The notes beneath the pieces are model-generated. The model searched no databases. It was not told the DNA's origin and worked only from the letters and a program-made list of their open reading frames with translations. A program made the position numbers and the translations under genes. Below, in pieces: positions 1-10,213 of a DNA stretch of 64,000 nt (its first letter is position 1; every line of letters begins with the position of its first letter). The DNA lies in contig CM042035.1 in NCBI GenBank assembly GCA_023525975.1, positions 32,455,001-32,519,000 on the forward strand, in the 5' to 3' direction. Source of the stretch: Smallanthus sonchifolius. Taxonomy: Eukaryota; Streptophyta; Magnoliopsida; Asterales; Asteraceae.

Positions 1-365
1 AACTACTTGCCAACTCAGAGAGTCAGAATCAGTTGGCAGATAAGTAGAACCGTTACATGGATGATCGTTTTCACACGCATGAGACTGAGTTGAGGAATCA
101 GAAAGCTTCGATCCAGACCATAGAGAACCATTGGTGGCCTGCCTAGCAACACTAAGCCCAATCCCAAGGCTCATGTGAAGGCCATCACTTTGAGGAGCAG
201 TAGAGGCACAGGACCGGATCCACAGGTTCCTGTGCATGAGTCTTCTAAGGAGGATGTTGCGATTGAGATTCCTGATGAGACACCGCCGAGGGGTAAACCG
301 GCGAGCACATCGCGCCCTCACGAGCCTGTGAGAGATTACACTCCGCCGTTCCATACCCAGGCAGA
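1..365 (+). pseudogene. Athila gag C-terminal fragment
   Basis: This reads as the end of an Athila Gag before the protease: a heptad-like stretch (about 60-140, with TELRNQ and IQTIEN), then the conserved KAITLRS motif at about 178-198 and a Pro-rich linker. Frame changes near 60 and 145 and a stop at 367 break it. Gag normally forms the virus-like particle in the cytoplasm. The N-terminal two-thirds lie outside the window. Confidence 0.7.
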
Positions 366-1178
366 TTGAAGAAGCAGAAGATGGAGGAGCAGTATGGTAA
401 GTTTTTAGGGTTGTTTAAGCAGTTGCATATCAACTTGCCATTTGTGGAGGCTCTAGCTCAGATGCCTATGTATGGGAGATTCTTGAAGGATATCCTCACG
501 AGTAAGAGGAAATTGGAGAAGTTGTATCAGGTTACAATGAATGAGGAGTGTTCGACGGTGATTCAGAACAAGCTACCGGAAAAGAGACGAGATCCGAGGA
601 GTTTCACCATCCCTTGTTTGATAGGTAGCTTGTCGATTAGCAATGCCTTATCTGACCTTAGTGCTAGCATTAACCTCATGCCATATGCGGTCTTTGCTAA
701 GCTTGAGTTGGGAGAACCTACACCGACATGCATGAGTATCTAGCTGGCCAATCGTTCGGTCAAGTATCCGCGTGGGATAGTGGAGAATATGTTGGTTAAG
801 GTTGATCGTTTTGTGTTTCCTGTAGACTTTGTGATTCTGGACATGGATGAGGACAAGAATGTCCCTATTATCCTAGGTCGACCGTTCTTGGCCACCGCCA
901 AGGCCCTGATTGATGTGTATTCGGGGAGGCTTACAATGAGGGTGGATGAAGAGGAGGTGACCTTTGATGTTGGGAGATCCATGCAGCACACCCAGAATCA
1001 GGATGATTCACTTTACTTTGTCGAGACTATTTGTTCTTGTGTGAGTGATCATCTCCAGGACACAGCTGAGGAGGAGTCCCTTGACACCCAGATTGTAGGA
1101 GGGGAGACATTTGATCCGGTTGGTGAGGATCAGTTTGATGAGCAGTTGCATAGCCAGGAGAGCTATGAGTTTTCCTAG
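366..1178 (+). pseudogene. Athila aspartic protease region
   Basis: Two open stretches (366-743 and 780-1178), split by a stop at 741-743, carry the retroviral-type protease of Athila. The catalytic motif at about 654-668 reads DLSAS where the family has DLGAS, so the Gly after the catalytic Asp is lost. The flap and C-terminal part (IILGRPFLATAKALIDV) are well kept at 868-921. The protease would cut the Gag-Pol polyprotein. The stop and the Gly to Ser change argue that it is inactive. Confidence 0.85.
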
Positions 1179-1184
1179 TGTTCA

Positions 1185-2984
1185 ATGGTTTTTACGATGG
1201 TTGATAGAGAGTCCGAGCCGATTGAGCGGCCTTCTATTGAGGACCCACCACCTGTTCAGCTTAAGGAGTTCCCGAGCCATTTGGAGTATGCCTTTTTAGA
1301 TGGTGAGTCTCGATTACCTGTCATTATCGCCTCTGATTTGACGAGTGATGAGAAGGAGAGGCTATTGGAGGTGCTGAAGCAGCACAAGCAGGCTATTGCA
1401 TGGAGGATTATGGACATTAAGGGAATTAATCCCTCTTTCTGTACCCATAAGATCCTTATGGAGGATGACTACAAGCCCGCTGTGCAGCACCAGAAGAGGT
1501 TGAACCCGAACATGCAGGAGGTAGTGAAGAAGGAGGTGATTAAGTTACTTGACGCTGGTTTGATTTATCCCATATCCGATTCACCTTGGGTTAGCCCGGT
1601 TTAGGTTGTCCCTAAGAAGGGAGGCATGACTGTCATCACCAACGAGAGGAATGAGCATTCCTACTCGTACAGTCACAGGTTGGAGAGTTTGCATCGATTA
1701 CCACAAACTCAATGATGCTACTCGGAAATACCATTTTCCCCTCCCGTTCATTGATCAGATGTTGGAGATATTAGCGGGGAAGATGTTCTATTGTTTCCTG
1801 GATGGCTTTTCTGGCTACTTCCAGATCCCGATTGCTCCTGAGGACCAGGAGAAGACGACATTCACATGTCCCTATGGCACATTTGCTTATCGGCGGATGC
1901 CCTTTGGATTGTGTAATGCTCCGGCCACTTTCTAGCGTTGCATGGAGGCCATTTTCCTTGATATGATTGAGGACTTCATGGAGGTTTTCATGGATGACTT
2001 TTCTGTTTTTGTTCCTTTGATCATTGCTTTCTGGAGAGGATGTTGGCCAGGTGCGAGGAGGCCAATCTAGTGTTGAACTGGGAGAAATGCCACTTCATGG
2101 TGAATGAGGGCATTGTGCTTGAGCACAAGGTTTCACGCGCGGGGATTGAGGTTGATAGAGCTAAGATTGATACCATATCTAAGCTGCCCCCGCCCACTTC
2201 TGTGAAATCTATTCGAAGCTTCCTTGGTCACACGGGCTTTTACAGACGCTTTATTAAATATTTTTCTAAGATTGCCCGACCGATGACCCAACTTCTTGAG
2301 AAGGAAGCCCAGTTCGTGTTCTCCGACGAGTGCCTTAGTGCATTCAATTTGTTGAAGGAGAAGTTGGTGAATGCCCCTATCACGGTGGCTCCTGATTGGA
2401 AGCTGCCATTTGAGATCATGTGTGACGCGAGTGACTTCGCTGTTAGGGAGGTCTTAGGACAGAGGAGAGAGAGGCAGTTTTACCCGATTTATTATGCGAG
2501 CAAGACGCTCAATGACGCACAGGAGCACTACACCACGACGGAGAAAGAGCTCCTAGCCGTTGGCTTCGCTTTTGATAAATTCCGGTCTTATCTCGTCCAA
2601 TCAAAGACCATTGTATTCACCGACCATGCAGCTCTTCGGCACCTGTTCAGCAAACAGGATGCCAAACCCCGTCTAATCCGGTGGGTTTTGCTGCTTCAGG
2701 AGTTCGACATTGAGATTCGCGATAAGAAGGGCGCGGAGAATGTCACAGCGGACCACTTTTCTCGTCTTGAGTTCTCAGCTTCATCTGAACTTGTGGGGTC
2801 ATCCATAAATGATAATTTTCCCCATGAGTTTCTCATGCACATACAGACACAGGATGAGGAGTGTCCATGGTTTGCTGATTTTGCAAACTTTCTTGCTAGT
2901 GGGATTGTGATTAAGGGCTTAACGCATCAGCAAAAGCGAAAGTTCTTTGCGGATGTGAAGCACTATCTTTGGGAGGATCCCTAA
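1185..2984 (+). pseudogene. Athila reverse transcriptase and RNase H, frameshifted
   Basis: The RT domain starts near 1400. SDSPWVSPV is followed by a stop (CAG to TAG) at 1602, then a frame change before 1651. The palm contains CFLDGFSGYFQI (about 1792-1827, first catalytic Asp), YRRMPFGLCNAPATF and a FMDDFSVF active-site box near 1990-2013. Just after that box another frame change occurs before 2040. RNase H follows with MCDASDF (about 2416-2436), TTEKELLAV, TDHAALRHLF and a decayed ADHFSRLE. Both domains would copy the element RNA into DNA. At least one stop and two frameshifts make it non-functional, although the catalytic residues survive. Confidence 0.92.
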
Positions 2985-4152
2985 TTTTTTTGAATCGGGG
3001 CTGATCAGATCGTGCGCAGGTGTGTGTTTGGAGATGAGGCACGTCAGGTGCTTAGACACTGCCACGAGGGCCCGACAGGTGGACATCATAGAGCTACCTT
3101 GACCGCGAAGAAGGTCTTTGACACCGGTTTCTTCTGGCCTACCATCTTCCAGGATGCTCATGAGATGATCCGAGCTTGTGACGCTTGCTAGAGGGCGAGC
3201 AACATTTCGTCAAGGAATGAGATGCCCAGAACAGCATCCAGATTTGTGAGATTTTTGATGTGTGGGGTATTGACTTTATGGGACCTTTCCCAGCTTCTCG
3301 TGGCAACTGGTATATCCTAGTAGCTATTGACTACGTTTCTAAGTGGGCCGAGGCTCAAGCCTTGCCTACTAATGATGCTAGGGTGGTTGTTCAATTTCTG
3401 AAGAAGTTGTTCTCTCGCTTTGGTGCCCCCAAGGCTCTGATTAGTGACCGTGGGACCCACTTCTGCAACTCCCAGTTGGAGAAGGCTCTATCACGATATG
3501 GTGTGAACCATAGATTCTCCACAGCCTACCATCCACAGACCAGTGGACTGGTAGAGGTCACGAACCGGGGCATAAAGCGAATTCTTGAGAAGACGGTTGG
3601 TCAGAACTGAAAGGATTGGTCAGATAGGTTAGATGATGCACTTTGGGCCTTTCGGACTGCGTATAAGACACCTATTGGTACCACACCATTTAGGTTGATC
3701 TATGGAAAGGCGTGCCATCTTCCGGTGGAGTTGGAGCATAAGGCTTATTGGGCGTTGAAGGCGGTGAATCTTGACTTGGTGAGCGCGGGTGAGAACCGGT
3801 TCACTCAGATTCATGAGCTTGATGAGTTGAGGAATCAAATCTATGCAAACTCCACGATCTACAAGGAGCGCACTAAGAGTTTACATGACCGACGCTTGAA
3901 GGACAAGAAGGAATTCCGAGTGGGTGGTCGTGTGTTGCTTTACAACTCTAGGCTGTGATTTTTTCCTGGGAAGTTGAAGTCCTAATGGACGGGTCCCTAC
4001 ACGGTTAAGGAGGTGTTTCCTTATGGGACCGTCGAGATTGAGCACGAAGATGGGAGGATCTTCAAGGTCAACGGTCATCGTCTTAAGCCATACATTGACG
4101 GACCGGTTGACCCGGCATTGGAGGTGGTTGACCTCCACCCCAAGGACAAATG
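2985..4152 (+). pseudogene. Athila integrase, broken by stops
   Basis: The HHCC zinc finger (CHEGPTGGHH ... CDAC) lies at about 3060-3190 and ends in a stop at 3189-3191. The catalytic core keeps Asp in GIDFMGPFP (about 3263), Asp in ISDRGTHF (about 3440) and Glu in LVEVTNRG (about 3550). Further stops occur at 3608, 3956 and 3982. The C-terminal domain runs to HPKDK and a TGA at 4150-4152. The family inserts cDNA into chromosomes. The core triad is complete but the protein is interrupted at least four times. Confidence 0.9.
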
Positions 4153-4454
4153 AATTCGGGGACTTGAGTCTAGCTAACGACTCGTTAATAAACTTAGCCT
4201 GTTTCGGTATCATCTTTGGTAACAATTCTTAGATTTTGTTTCTATATTTATTTTCTTATTTTTATTTTTATTTTTTTAGGATTTTACCATTTATTTTTGA
4301 GTTTAGGTGATCGGAACGTGTTTTGGATCAAGCGGACTTTGGTTAGTGATTGGGATGTCTCAGGTATGTTTTCTGAATTTTTAGAAATTTTAGTTTGGAA
4401 GAATCGCAGTCGGGTTGGGTACAAGCTGCATAAAAATCAGGGTTTTCTGTCTGC
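4153..4454 (+). other. Spacer between pol stop and the downstream module
   Basis: T-rich non-coding DNA (4216-4300) follows the integrase stop. A 123-residue open frame here has no family features and I do not regard it as a gene. Confidence 0.5.
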
Positions 4455-4575
4455 TAGGCATGAGACGCGGTCGTGCCTCCCTATAGGCGTGGTCGTGCCT
4501 CTAACCCTAGGCGCGGTCGTGCCAAAGCACTTGACGCGGTCGTGCCTCAGCATTTGGGGGCGGTTTAAATTAGTT
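4455..4575 (+). promoter_or_regulatory. Repeat cluster and TATA-like box: putative internal promoter for the extra ORF
   Basis: Four copies of a near-palindromic unit of the type GGCGCGGTCGTGCC occur between 4462 and 4546, followed at 4563-4571 by TTTAAATTA, a weak TATA-like box. The 3' LTR of the same element has the same arrangement (unit cluster at 8658-8955, TATTTAA at 8964). The layout therefore resembles a U3 promoter placed inside the element, 5' of the extra ORF. Activity is inferred only. Confidence 0.55.
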
Positions 4576-4672
4576 TTTCAAAGATAGAATTTTCATTCAC
4601 CTCCCCCACCGAACCCCCCTATCGCGATTCTCCCTAATTTCCACCGCATTGCTTCCTTCTCCACGATCTAAG

Positions 4673-5247
4673 GTACGTTTCCGATTCCTTTTCTTTTGCG
4701 TTCATGTTTAGACCTAGGATTTTACTCCATTGGTATGTGTAGAAATCTAAGTTTTAGCTAGTTTTAGGTTTTGGTAATCTTTGTCCGTTTATTTATTGTT
4801 TGTAGTTAGTTTAGGTCATACGTGCTCCCTTGGATGCTAGGCCTAGAAAGCCCCTTCATAAAACGTGTTTAAATGGCGAATTTTGAAATCTGAAAACCCT
4901 AAAATGGGTTGAGCACCGTCGCGCTCATGACCAGGCGCGGTCGTGCTCGGCTTTTGAATCCCAGGAGAGCTTGGTTTGGTCAAGCGCGGCCGTGCCTCTG
5001 TTGAGCGCGGTCGTGCCTATTGGATTTTGCCTTAGCATGGTAGTGCCCCGCACCTGGCGCGACCATGTTGTCGAGTACTTGTGCCCGTGGTCGGCCATAG
5101 TGCGACCGTGGGCTGGACAATTGGACTAGGCGCGGTCGTGCCCCTTCCCAGGCGCGACCGTGCCCCTTCATAACTTAGGTCAGAAACTTCATAAATTCAG
5201 TCTAGCGTCTTCATAACTGTTCTGATTTCATTTTTGTTGTCTTGCAG
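4673..5247 (+). other. Putative 5'-UTR intron before the extra ORF
   Basis: The sequence CTAAG/GTACGT at 4668-4678 is a strong donor. The pyrimidine-rich TTGTTGTCTTGCAG ending at 5247 is a strong acceptor that touches the ATG of the extra ORF. The 575-bp interval is AT-rich at first and carries a second cluster of GCGCGGTCGTGCC-type units at about 4911-5165. Two copia elements in the window have introns of similar size and layout (39972-40566 and 21173-20575). Confidence 0.6.
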
Positions 5248-6600
5248 ATGGCAGGCAACCGGGATCACCCATACTTGGAGTTTGATCTCAACGAGCATGA
5301 GTACGAGGCTCGTCTTGATGTTCTGTGGCCCCGTCGGGGCCGGATATTGGTTGCACGTCGCCTTGAGCCAGCTGCTATTGACGCCATCGGTCAGCGGGAC
5401 CGATGGAACGATCTTGTCACCGCCCCCTGGCGCCGTTTGTTCAGGTTCCACGCTATCCAGTACGTAGAGCTTGTGATGGAGTTTTTCTCCACGTATGAGT
5501 TCGATTATCCTTGCGCAGACCTAGAGCAACCCGAGACGATTAGGTTTAGGCTAGGCGGGGAGTGGCGAGTGATGTCCGTTGCCAGGTTCGGGATACTATT
5601 GGGTCTGTATACGAGGCAGGAGCTTCAGACAGAGATATTCACCGAGGGTATCACCGATTTTTCGACGGAGGAGGACAAGGACCAGTTCTGGCATGAGTTT
5701 GGTTTTGGGATTTATGATCCGAGTCTGACCAAATCTTTGAGCCTTCGGGATCCACTGCACCGTGTTCTTCATCGTTGTATCGTGTATTCTATTTCTGGTC
5801 GAGGACAGGGAGAGACAGTAGTGAACCTGAGGGAGCTATTCTATCTGTTTTGCCTTGTACGCCCGCGCACCTGCAATCTTGCGCATTCTATCGTGGGGTA
5901 CTTGGTGAACAGTTCAGGGCGCGATGTTACCAGCGCTATCTGTGGAGGTCACTTAGTGACCAAGCTAGCGAGGCACTTTCAGTTGTTGACCAATAATCTG
6001 ATAGGTGACCTGACCCCTATGGCAGAGACCGTCGTGATGACCGTGCAGACACTGAGAAACATGCACGTCGCTCGTCATGGTGCAGGTGGGATTCGATTGG
6101 TTGACAGATGGGGACGGATTTGGGATGTAGACCGTCCGGGACCCGATCCAGATGTTATCCAGGCCGAGCCCGAGGCTATAGTCGCCGCCCATCAGGCGCA
6201 TGCGGTTCAGCAGGAGCACGAGCAGCATGGGCATGATCACGAGTACCATGTTGAGGATCCGATTACCCCTCCGCCTCCTCCGCCTCCACCACCACCTCCG
6301 GTTACCGTCACCCATGATTTATTCATGCACTACTGGGCCTGGCAGTATGAGGTCCAATGCGCCGATGCTGCTGGCGGGGCACCATACGTGGTTCCACTCC
6401 CATTCTTTATGCAGCCGGAGCAGCAGCCCGATCAGCCACCACCACCTCCACCGCATCATCAGTCACCCCCACCATCTCCACCGCACCATCAGTCACCACC
6501 GCAGCATCAGTCACCACCACCATCACCACCCGGAGGAGGTGGAGCCGAGGGGGGCGAGGGTGTCGGCCTTGCTCTCGAGGATTTTGAGATGGAGGAGTAG
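5248..6600 (+). CDS. Athila-type extra ORF downstream of pol, intact, 450 aa
   Basis: Residues 1-270 form a folded-looking domain that I match to the ORF-1-like family of Athila elements (FRFHAIQYVELVMEFFSTYEF, then IRFRLGGEWRVMSVARFGIL, then NLRELFYLFCLV). Residues about 330-450 are low-complexity Pro/His/Gly-rich with an acidic end. The function of the family is not known. It sits where retroviruses have env, but I see no signal peptide or membrane segment. I chose ATG 5248 because it directly follows a splice-acceptor sequence; a TTG six bases earlier would lie in the acceptor. It is the only long ORF of the element without a stop, which suggests recent constraint or a hybrid origin. Confidence 0.8.
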   Translation: MAGNRDHPYLEFDLNEHEYEARLDVLWPRRGRILVARRLEPAAIDAIGQRDRWNDLVTAPWRRLFRFHAIQYVELVMEFFSTYEFDYPCADLEQPETIRFRLGGEWRVMSVARFGILLGLYTRQELQTEIFTEGITDFSTEEDKDQFWHEFGFGIYDPSLTKSLSLRDPLHRVLHRCIVYSISGRGQGETVVNLRELFYLFCLVRPRTCNLAHSIVGYLVNSSGRDVTSAICGGHLVTKLARHFQLLTNNLIGDLTPMAETVVMTVQTLRNMHVARHGAGGIRLVDRWGRIWDVDRPGPDPDVIQAEPEAIVAAHQAHAVQQEHEQHGHDHEYHVEDPITPPPPPPPPPPPVTVTHDLFMHYWAWQYEVQCADAAGGAPYVVPLPFFMQPEQQPDQPPPPPPHHQSPPPSPPHHQSPPQHQSPPPSPPGGGGAEGGEGVGLALEDFEMEE

Positions 6601-6943
6601 TGCCCTCCACTGTTTTGGTATCACTTTTTGTTGAGTTGTACTTTTGTTGTACTGTACGAACTCTTATTACACGCTTCGGCGTTTGTTGTTGTTTCCTTGT
6701 ACTTTTGTTTCCGTGTACTGTTATATATATTTGTCTTTACATTTCTGTTTATATTTTGGCTTGATGTTATTGATCTGTGTTTGATGTTGTTAGTCTTAAT
6801 TAGATCTTGGAATCGTGGAACTACGTGGAACGTCATTTTTGTGGGTAGGCTTTTTGCGTGTGCCATGATCGACATGAGGGAAGTTTCAGTTCTCCCTTCA
6901 CGCTTCATTGCTTTGCATTCCATTTCGCATAGCATGTTTTTGT

Positions 6944-6980
6944 ATACATTGAGGGCAATGTATGTTTCTAAAGTGTGGGG
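6944..6980 (+). promoter_or_regulatory. Hairpin with AGGG loop plus internal polypurine tract, copy 1
   Basis: ATACATTG pairs perfectly with CAATGTAT across an AGGG loop (6944-6963). Seven bases later comes AAGTGTGGGG (6971-6980), the polypurine motif that also precedes the LTR. Copy 2 lies about 75 bases on. Confidence 0.6.
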
Positions 6981-7016
6981 TTGGGTGTTTATTCTCTGCT
7001 TTGCATTACTTTTTTG

Positions 7017-7058
7017 TTGTACATTGAGGGCAATGTACAATTCTAAGTGTAGGGTGGG
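7017..7058 (+). promoter_or_regulatory. Hairpin with AGGG loop plus internal polypurine tract, copy 2
   Basis: TTGTACATTG and CAATGTACAA form a perfect 10-bp stem around AGGG (7017-7040). AAGTGTAGGGTGGG follows at 7045. Relative to copy 1, the stem differs at paired positions yet stays complementary. Confidence 0.6.
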
Positions 7059-8433
7059 AATTTATTCACGCGATGTTTGTCATTTTGAGCATTTTATCAC
7101 TTCATTTTTTGCAAAATCTTCTTTCATAATTTCTATTGGAACTAAATTAGTTTTATAAAATTAAAAAACACACAAAAAAAAAGGTTAACCGTTTAGCATT
7201 CACAATTTTTAGTAAATAATAGAGGTTTGATTTTTCGAAAGCAATTGAGATAGAAATTCCATCGAGTTAAACCCATTTTTTTGTGATAACCATGAGTTTT
7301 AGTGGGCTAAACGAATGAATTGCATGTAACCTTTTGCTTACACCCATTCCTTTCCATTTCCGTGAGTTTATTTTTGAGCCTTGATAGCTTTAGACATTGT
7401 TTGCTCTCGTTTTTTGCAGATTTGAGTGTGCCGGATGTTTCATGCTTGTTAGAACATGCTTTTAGTATACATTTCGAAATCATGAACATAAATATTGCAT
7501 AAAAATGATTGAGGCATTAGGATAAACCTCTTTGTTAGCCTTTTATTTTTATTTTTCCCTTCATCCGAACACATCCACTAGTTAGCCACGTTGAGCTTAT
7601 CCCATGTTTTTCTTTTATTACCCACATTACACCGTCATTAAACCTTCATTAGCCTTATTATTTATTTATTCTATTTTTCACCCGTGTTAGAAATCCGGTT
7701 GGCTAATGTTAATTTTATAGCTTTTATTTTGTTGTAATATTCAAATTCTTGAGAAGTTTTTAGCTAAGGAAAGATGCATATTGACTTAGTTCCCTTCAAA
7801 AGAAAAGAAAAGAAATAGTAAAAAAAAGGAAAAAAAAAAGATCACCAAAATTAGGTGAATTATAGCCGATTAGAGCAATTTTGTGAGCAAAGATGGAAAT
7901 AATTCGGTTGTTAGCTCTTATCTATACGGAAGTATTAGTTAGTTTATTTTTCTTATTAGAAGTTGTTTTAGTTTTTGAGTTAGCATAGCCTCCGGGTTTT
8001 TAGCCATTTAACCACTTTTAAATTCCACTTCCTTACCCTTAGCCATTGCCAAGTTACAACCCGTTTAAAGCCCTCTTGATTTGTGCTTTGTTTCATGTTA
8101 GTTGGTAGAGATTTGATCTTTTAGCAAGCTTATGATTTATGCATGATTCATTGTCTTGGCATTTGAGTGTTCTACACATACTCCATTACTTGTATGATCA
8201 TATATATTCCCGAGTGTGTGTGAACATTGTGAGAAGCATAAAGCTGCATGCTAATGATTTACTAGGCATATTCATTTGCTCATTCGGTTGTTACTTCATT
8301 GGGCTCCTTGGGTTTCATTTAGTTAATTTTGCATTTCTTGAAAATCTTTTCAAACATTTATAAGTTTATTAATGTTTACGGTTTTCCGATTTGATCCATA
8401 GTGTCATTGGAAGTTTTGTTTCATTTTGATTTC

Positions 8434-8471
8434 TTGCTTGAGGACAAGCAATGTTCAAGTGTGGGGTTGTT
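8434..8471 (+). promoter_or_regulatory. Hairpin and polypurine tract at the 3' LTR border
   Basis: TTGCTTG and CAAGCAA form a 7-bp stem with an AGGA loop (8434-8451). AAGTGTGGGGTTGTT (8457-8471) then runs up to the LTR start TGATATG. The purine tract would prime plus-strand DNA synthesis. Confidence 0.7.
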
Positions 8472-10213
8472 TGATATGTTAAGATTTACACATCTAATTG
8501 GCATAAAACTTCGCTCATTTAACGATCAATTCTTGGTTATATTCAACGTTTAGACACTTATTTGCTTCATTTCTTGTTTTGTAGGTTTTTGTGAAGCTTG
8601 GTGAACAAACAACAGGATTCCAGGATAAAAAGTGAAGTTTTAGGGTTTCTGTGATGGAGGCACGGTCGTGCCCCCTACTTGGCACGGTCGTGCCAAGCTT
8701 GGAAACCCTAGGCACGGTCGCGCCCACATTTTGCACGACCGCGCCAAGCCCAAATTCAAGGCACAACCGTGCCTTGACTCCCCACGGTCGCGTGTCACCT
8801 TGTGAGTCTGAACAGCCGTACTTCCTCAATCAGAGGGACCCAATGGAAGCTCTGAATCGGTCAACACTCTGTCACACAGTCGTGTTAAGACCTAGACACG
8901 ACGCGCCTTTGTACCAGGCACGGTCGTGCCCTCTCTCTTGGCACGGTCGTGCCTCCCCTTTTCTATTTAAACAGAACTTAAACTCTCATTAAGAGATTCA
9001 GTAACCAGAGAGAAAAACCCACTACTCCAGCTTGTATTACCCTTGTTCCAGCCACATTTCAAGCTTCTTGGAGAGGATACAACATCAAGAGGATCACCAT
9101 ACATCAACAACAACATCTAGGCTTGGAGGAGTGGTTTGATTCTTGTTTTCGTATCATGTTTCTCACTATTTATCCCTGCTTATTTGTAATTTTTGTGCTC
9201 ATGATGAGCTAAAACTTTTGTTCACTTTGGTTTAGATGAAGTTTAGATACATTTGACAACATTCATGGATTATTGGCAATTATTATGTTAATGTTATGAC
9301 AATCGTATGATTATTCTTCGATGAAATTATATATTCAAGTATTTTGAGTTGTTTACAAGACATGTATTTGTGTATGCCATATTATGTTGAAAAACTTGTG
9401 GTTTATGCTTATATTTATGGGTTGATGTATGTATTTTTACTAGCTTATGGAATTTGGTCAGGAATGTTGAATGAAGTCTTGTTTATGAATCATTATATTT
9501 GTATGTGTATCCTTATGCTTATGTTTGGAAAGACAAAGTAATTGTTTTGATGTTTCATACTTAGTTTTATGTTTATCTAGGAATTGTTGACACATTCTCC
9601 TAATTTATATAACCTTTGTATGAACATTGTATGTTGAAGAAATGCATATTGTTGTCTAATTTAATCAACTTGAGGTGGGTAGTGTGTTGTTCATATTATC
9701 TTTCCAACCAGTTGTTGGATTAGTGTACCTTAATCGGAAGCTAGTTCAATCTTTATAAACTTTGACGTGATTGTTAAACGCATGAGCTTCATTGTATGTC
9801 CTTAGGTGGTTGGTTTGTATAATTCATGCTAGCTTTCCGAATGGTCATTTGATTAGATATCTTTGATGAGAATTTAGTCAATTTATGTTTCGTGTATTTG
9901 TCATGCTTCTATGAGTGTATTAAATGTATTCTAGATGGATTCGACACCGAAGTGATATTTTCTCCTTGATTGTTTGACTTGTGATTTTAGCTTAGTTTAT
10001 ATATTTGCATGCTAGTTAAGTAAAACAAACTCTTCAAAATATCTTTATAACATCACTTGATTGAATCTTAGTTCCGGTCTATTATTGCATTCCACCGTGT
10101 CCACGGATTGATATCCGGTTCTTACCTTTATTATATTGCTATACGGCGGGTACACTGCCCGATGTGTGTGTGATTAGTCTTTGGTGAAAACCCTTTTTAA
10201 AACTAAAATCTCA
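8472..10213 (+). repeat. 3' LTR of the Athila element (about 1.74 kb)
   Basis: It begins TGATATG right after the polypurine tract and ends in CA before the Tekay-like coding frame resumes. It contains a palindromic cluster (8658-8955), a TATA-like box (8964) and a long AT-rich remainder. Its final part (the GGCGGGTACACTGCCCGAT region near 10145) resembles the end of the other Athila LTR at 53600. The right end is set by the sequence change, since the left LTR is not available for comparison. Confidence 0.75.
8658..8970 (+). promoter_or_regulatory. U3 cluster of GGCACGGTCGTGCC-type inverted repeats and TATA-like box
   Basis: About ten exact or decayed copies of the 14-base near-palindrome GGCACGGTCGTGCC are seen, in both orientations (for instance 8661, 8683, 8711, 8918, 8940). 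TATTTAA follows at 8964. Each unit has two or three CG dinucleotides in otherwise AT-rich DNA. Position just upstream of the TATA box suggests enhancer sites or methylation targets. Confidence 0.65.

Larger units (their letters stand above)
6601..8433 (+). other. Long 3' non-coding region of the Athila element
   Basis: This T-rich region lies between the extra ORF and the 3' LTR. It contains two hairpin-plus-polypurine modules (6944-6980 and 7017-7058) and an A-rich patch (7795-7845). No convincing coding sequence is visible; the 176-residue frame at 6628-7158 is Phe/Leu/Cys-rich, spans the hairpins and looks like chance. Confidence 0.6.
1..10213 (+). mobile_element. Athila-lineage Ty3/gypsy LTR retrotransposon, left end outside window
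   Basis: Order on the plus strand is gag tail, protease, reverse transcriptase, RNase H, integrase, a non-coding spacer with a promoter-like module, an extra ORF (5248-6600), a long 3' UTR, a polypurine tract and a 3' LTR (8472-10213). The protease-RT-integrase wording and the ORF after pol are typical of the plant Athila lineage. pol has stops and frameshifts, while the extra ORF is open. The 5' LTR and most of gag lie before base 1. The right border abuts Tekay-like gag-pol that begins in mid-frame, so I infer that this element inserted into it. Confidence 0.9.

Noticed and set aside
5242..5247. TTG six bases before ATG 5248 as the start of the Athila extra ORF
   Set aside because: TTGCAG is the end of a strong splice acceptor; ATG 5248 is the natural start.
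6200..6634. His/Leu-rich and Thr-rich frames overlapping the 3' end of the extra ORF
   Set aside because: They are frame shadows of its Pro/His-rich repeat codons.
6628..7158. 176-residue Phe/Leu/Cys-rich frame
   Set aside because: It runs through T-rich UTR and both hairpin modules; composition explains it.
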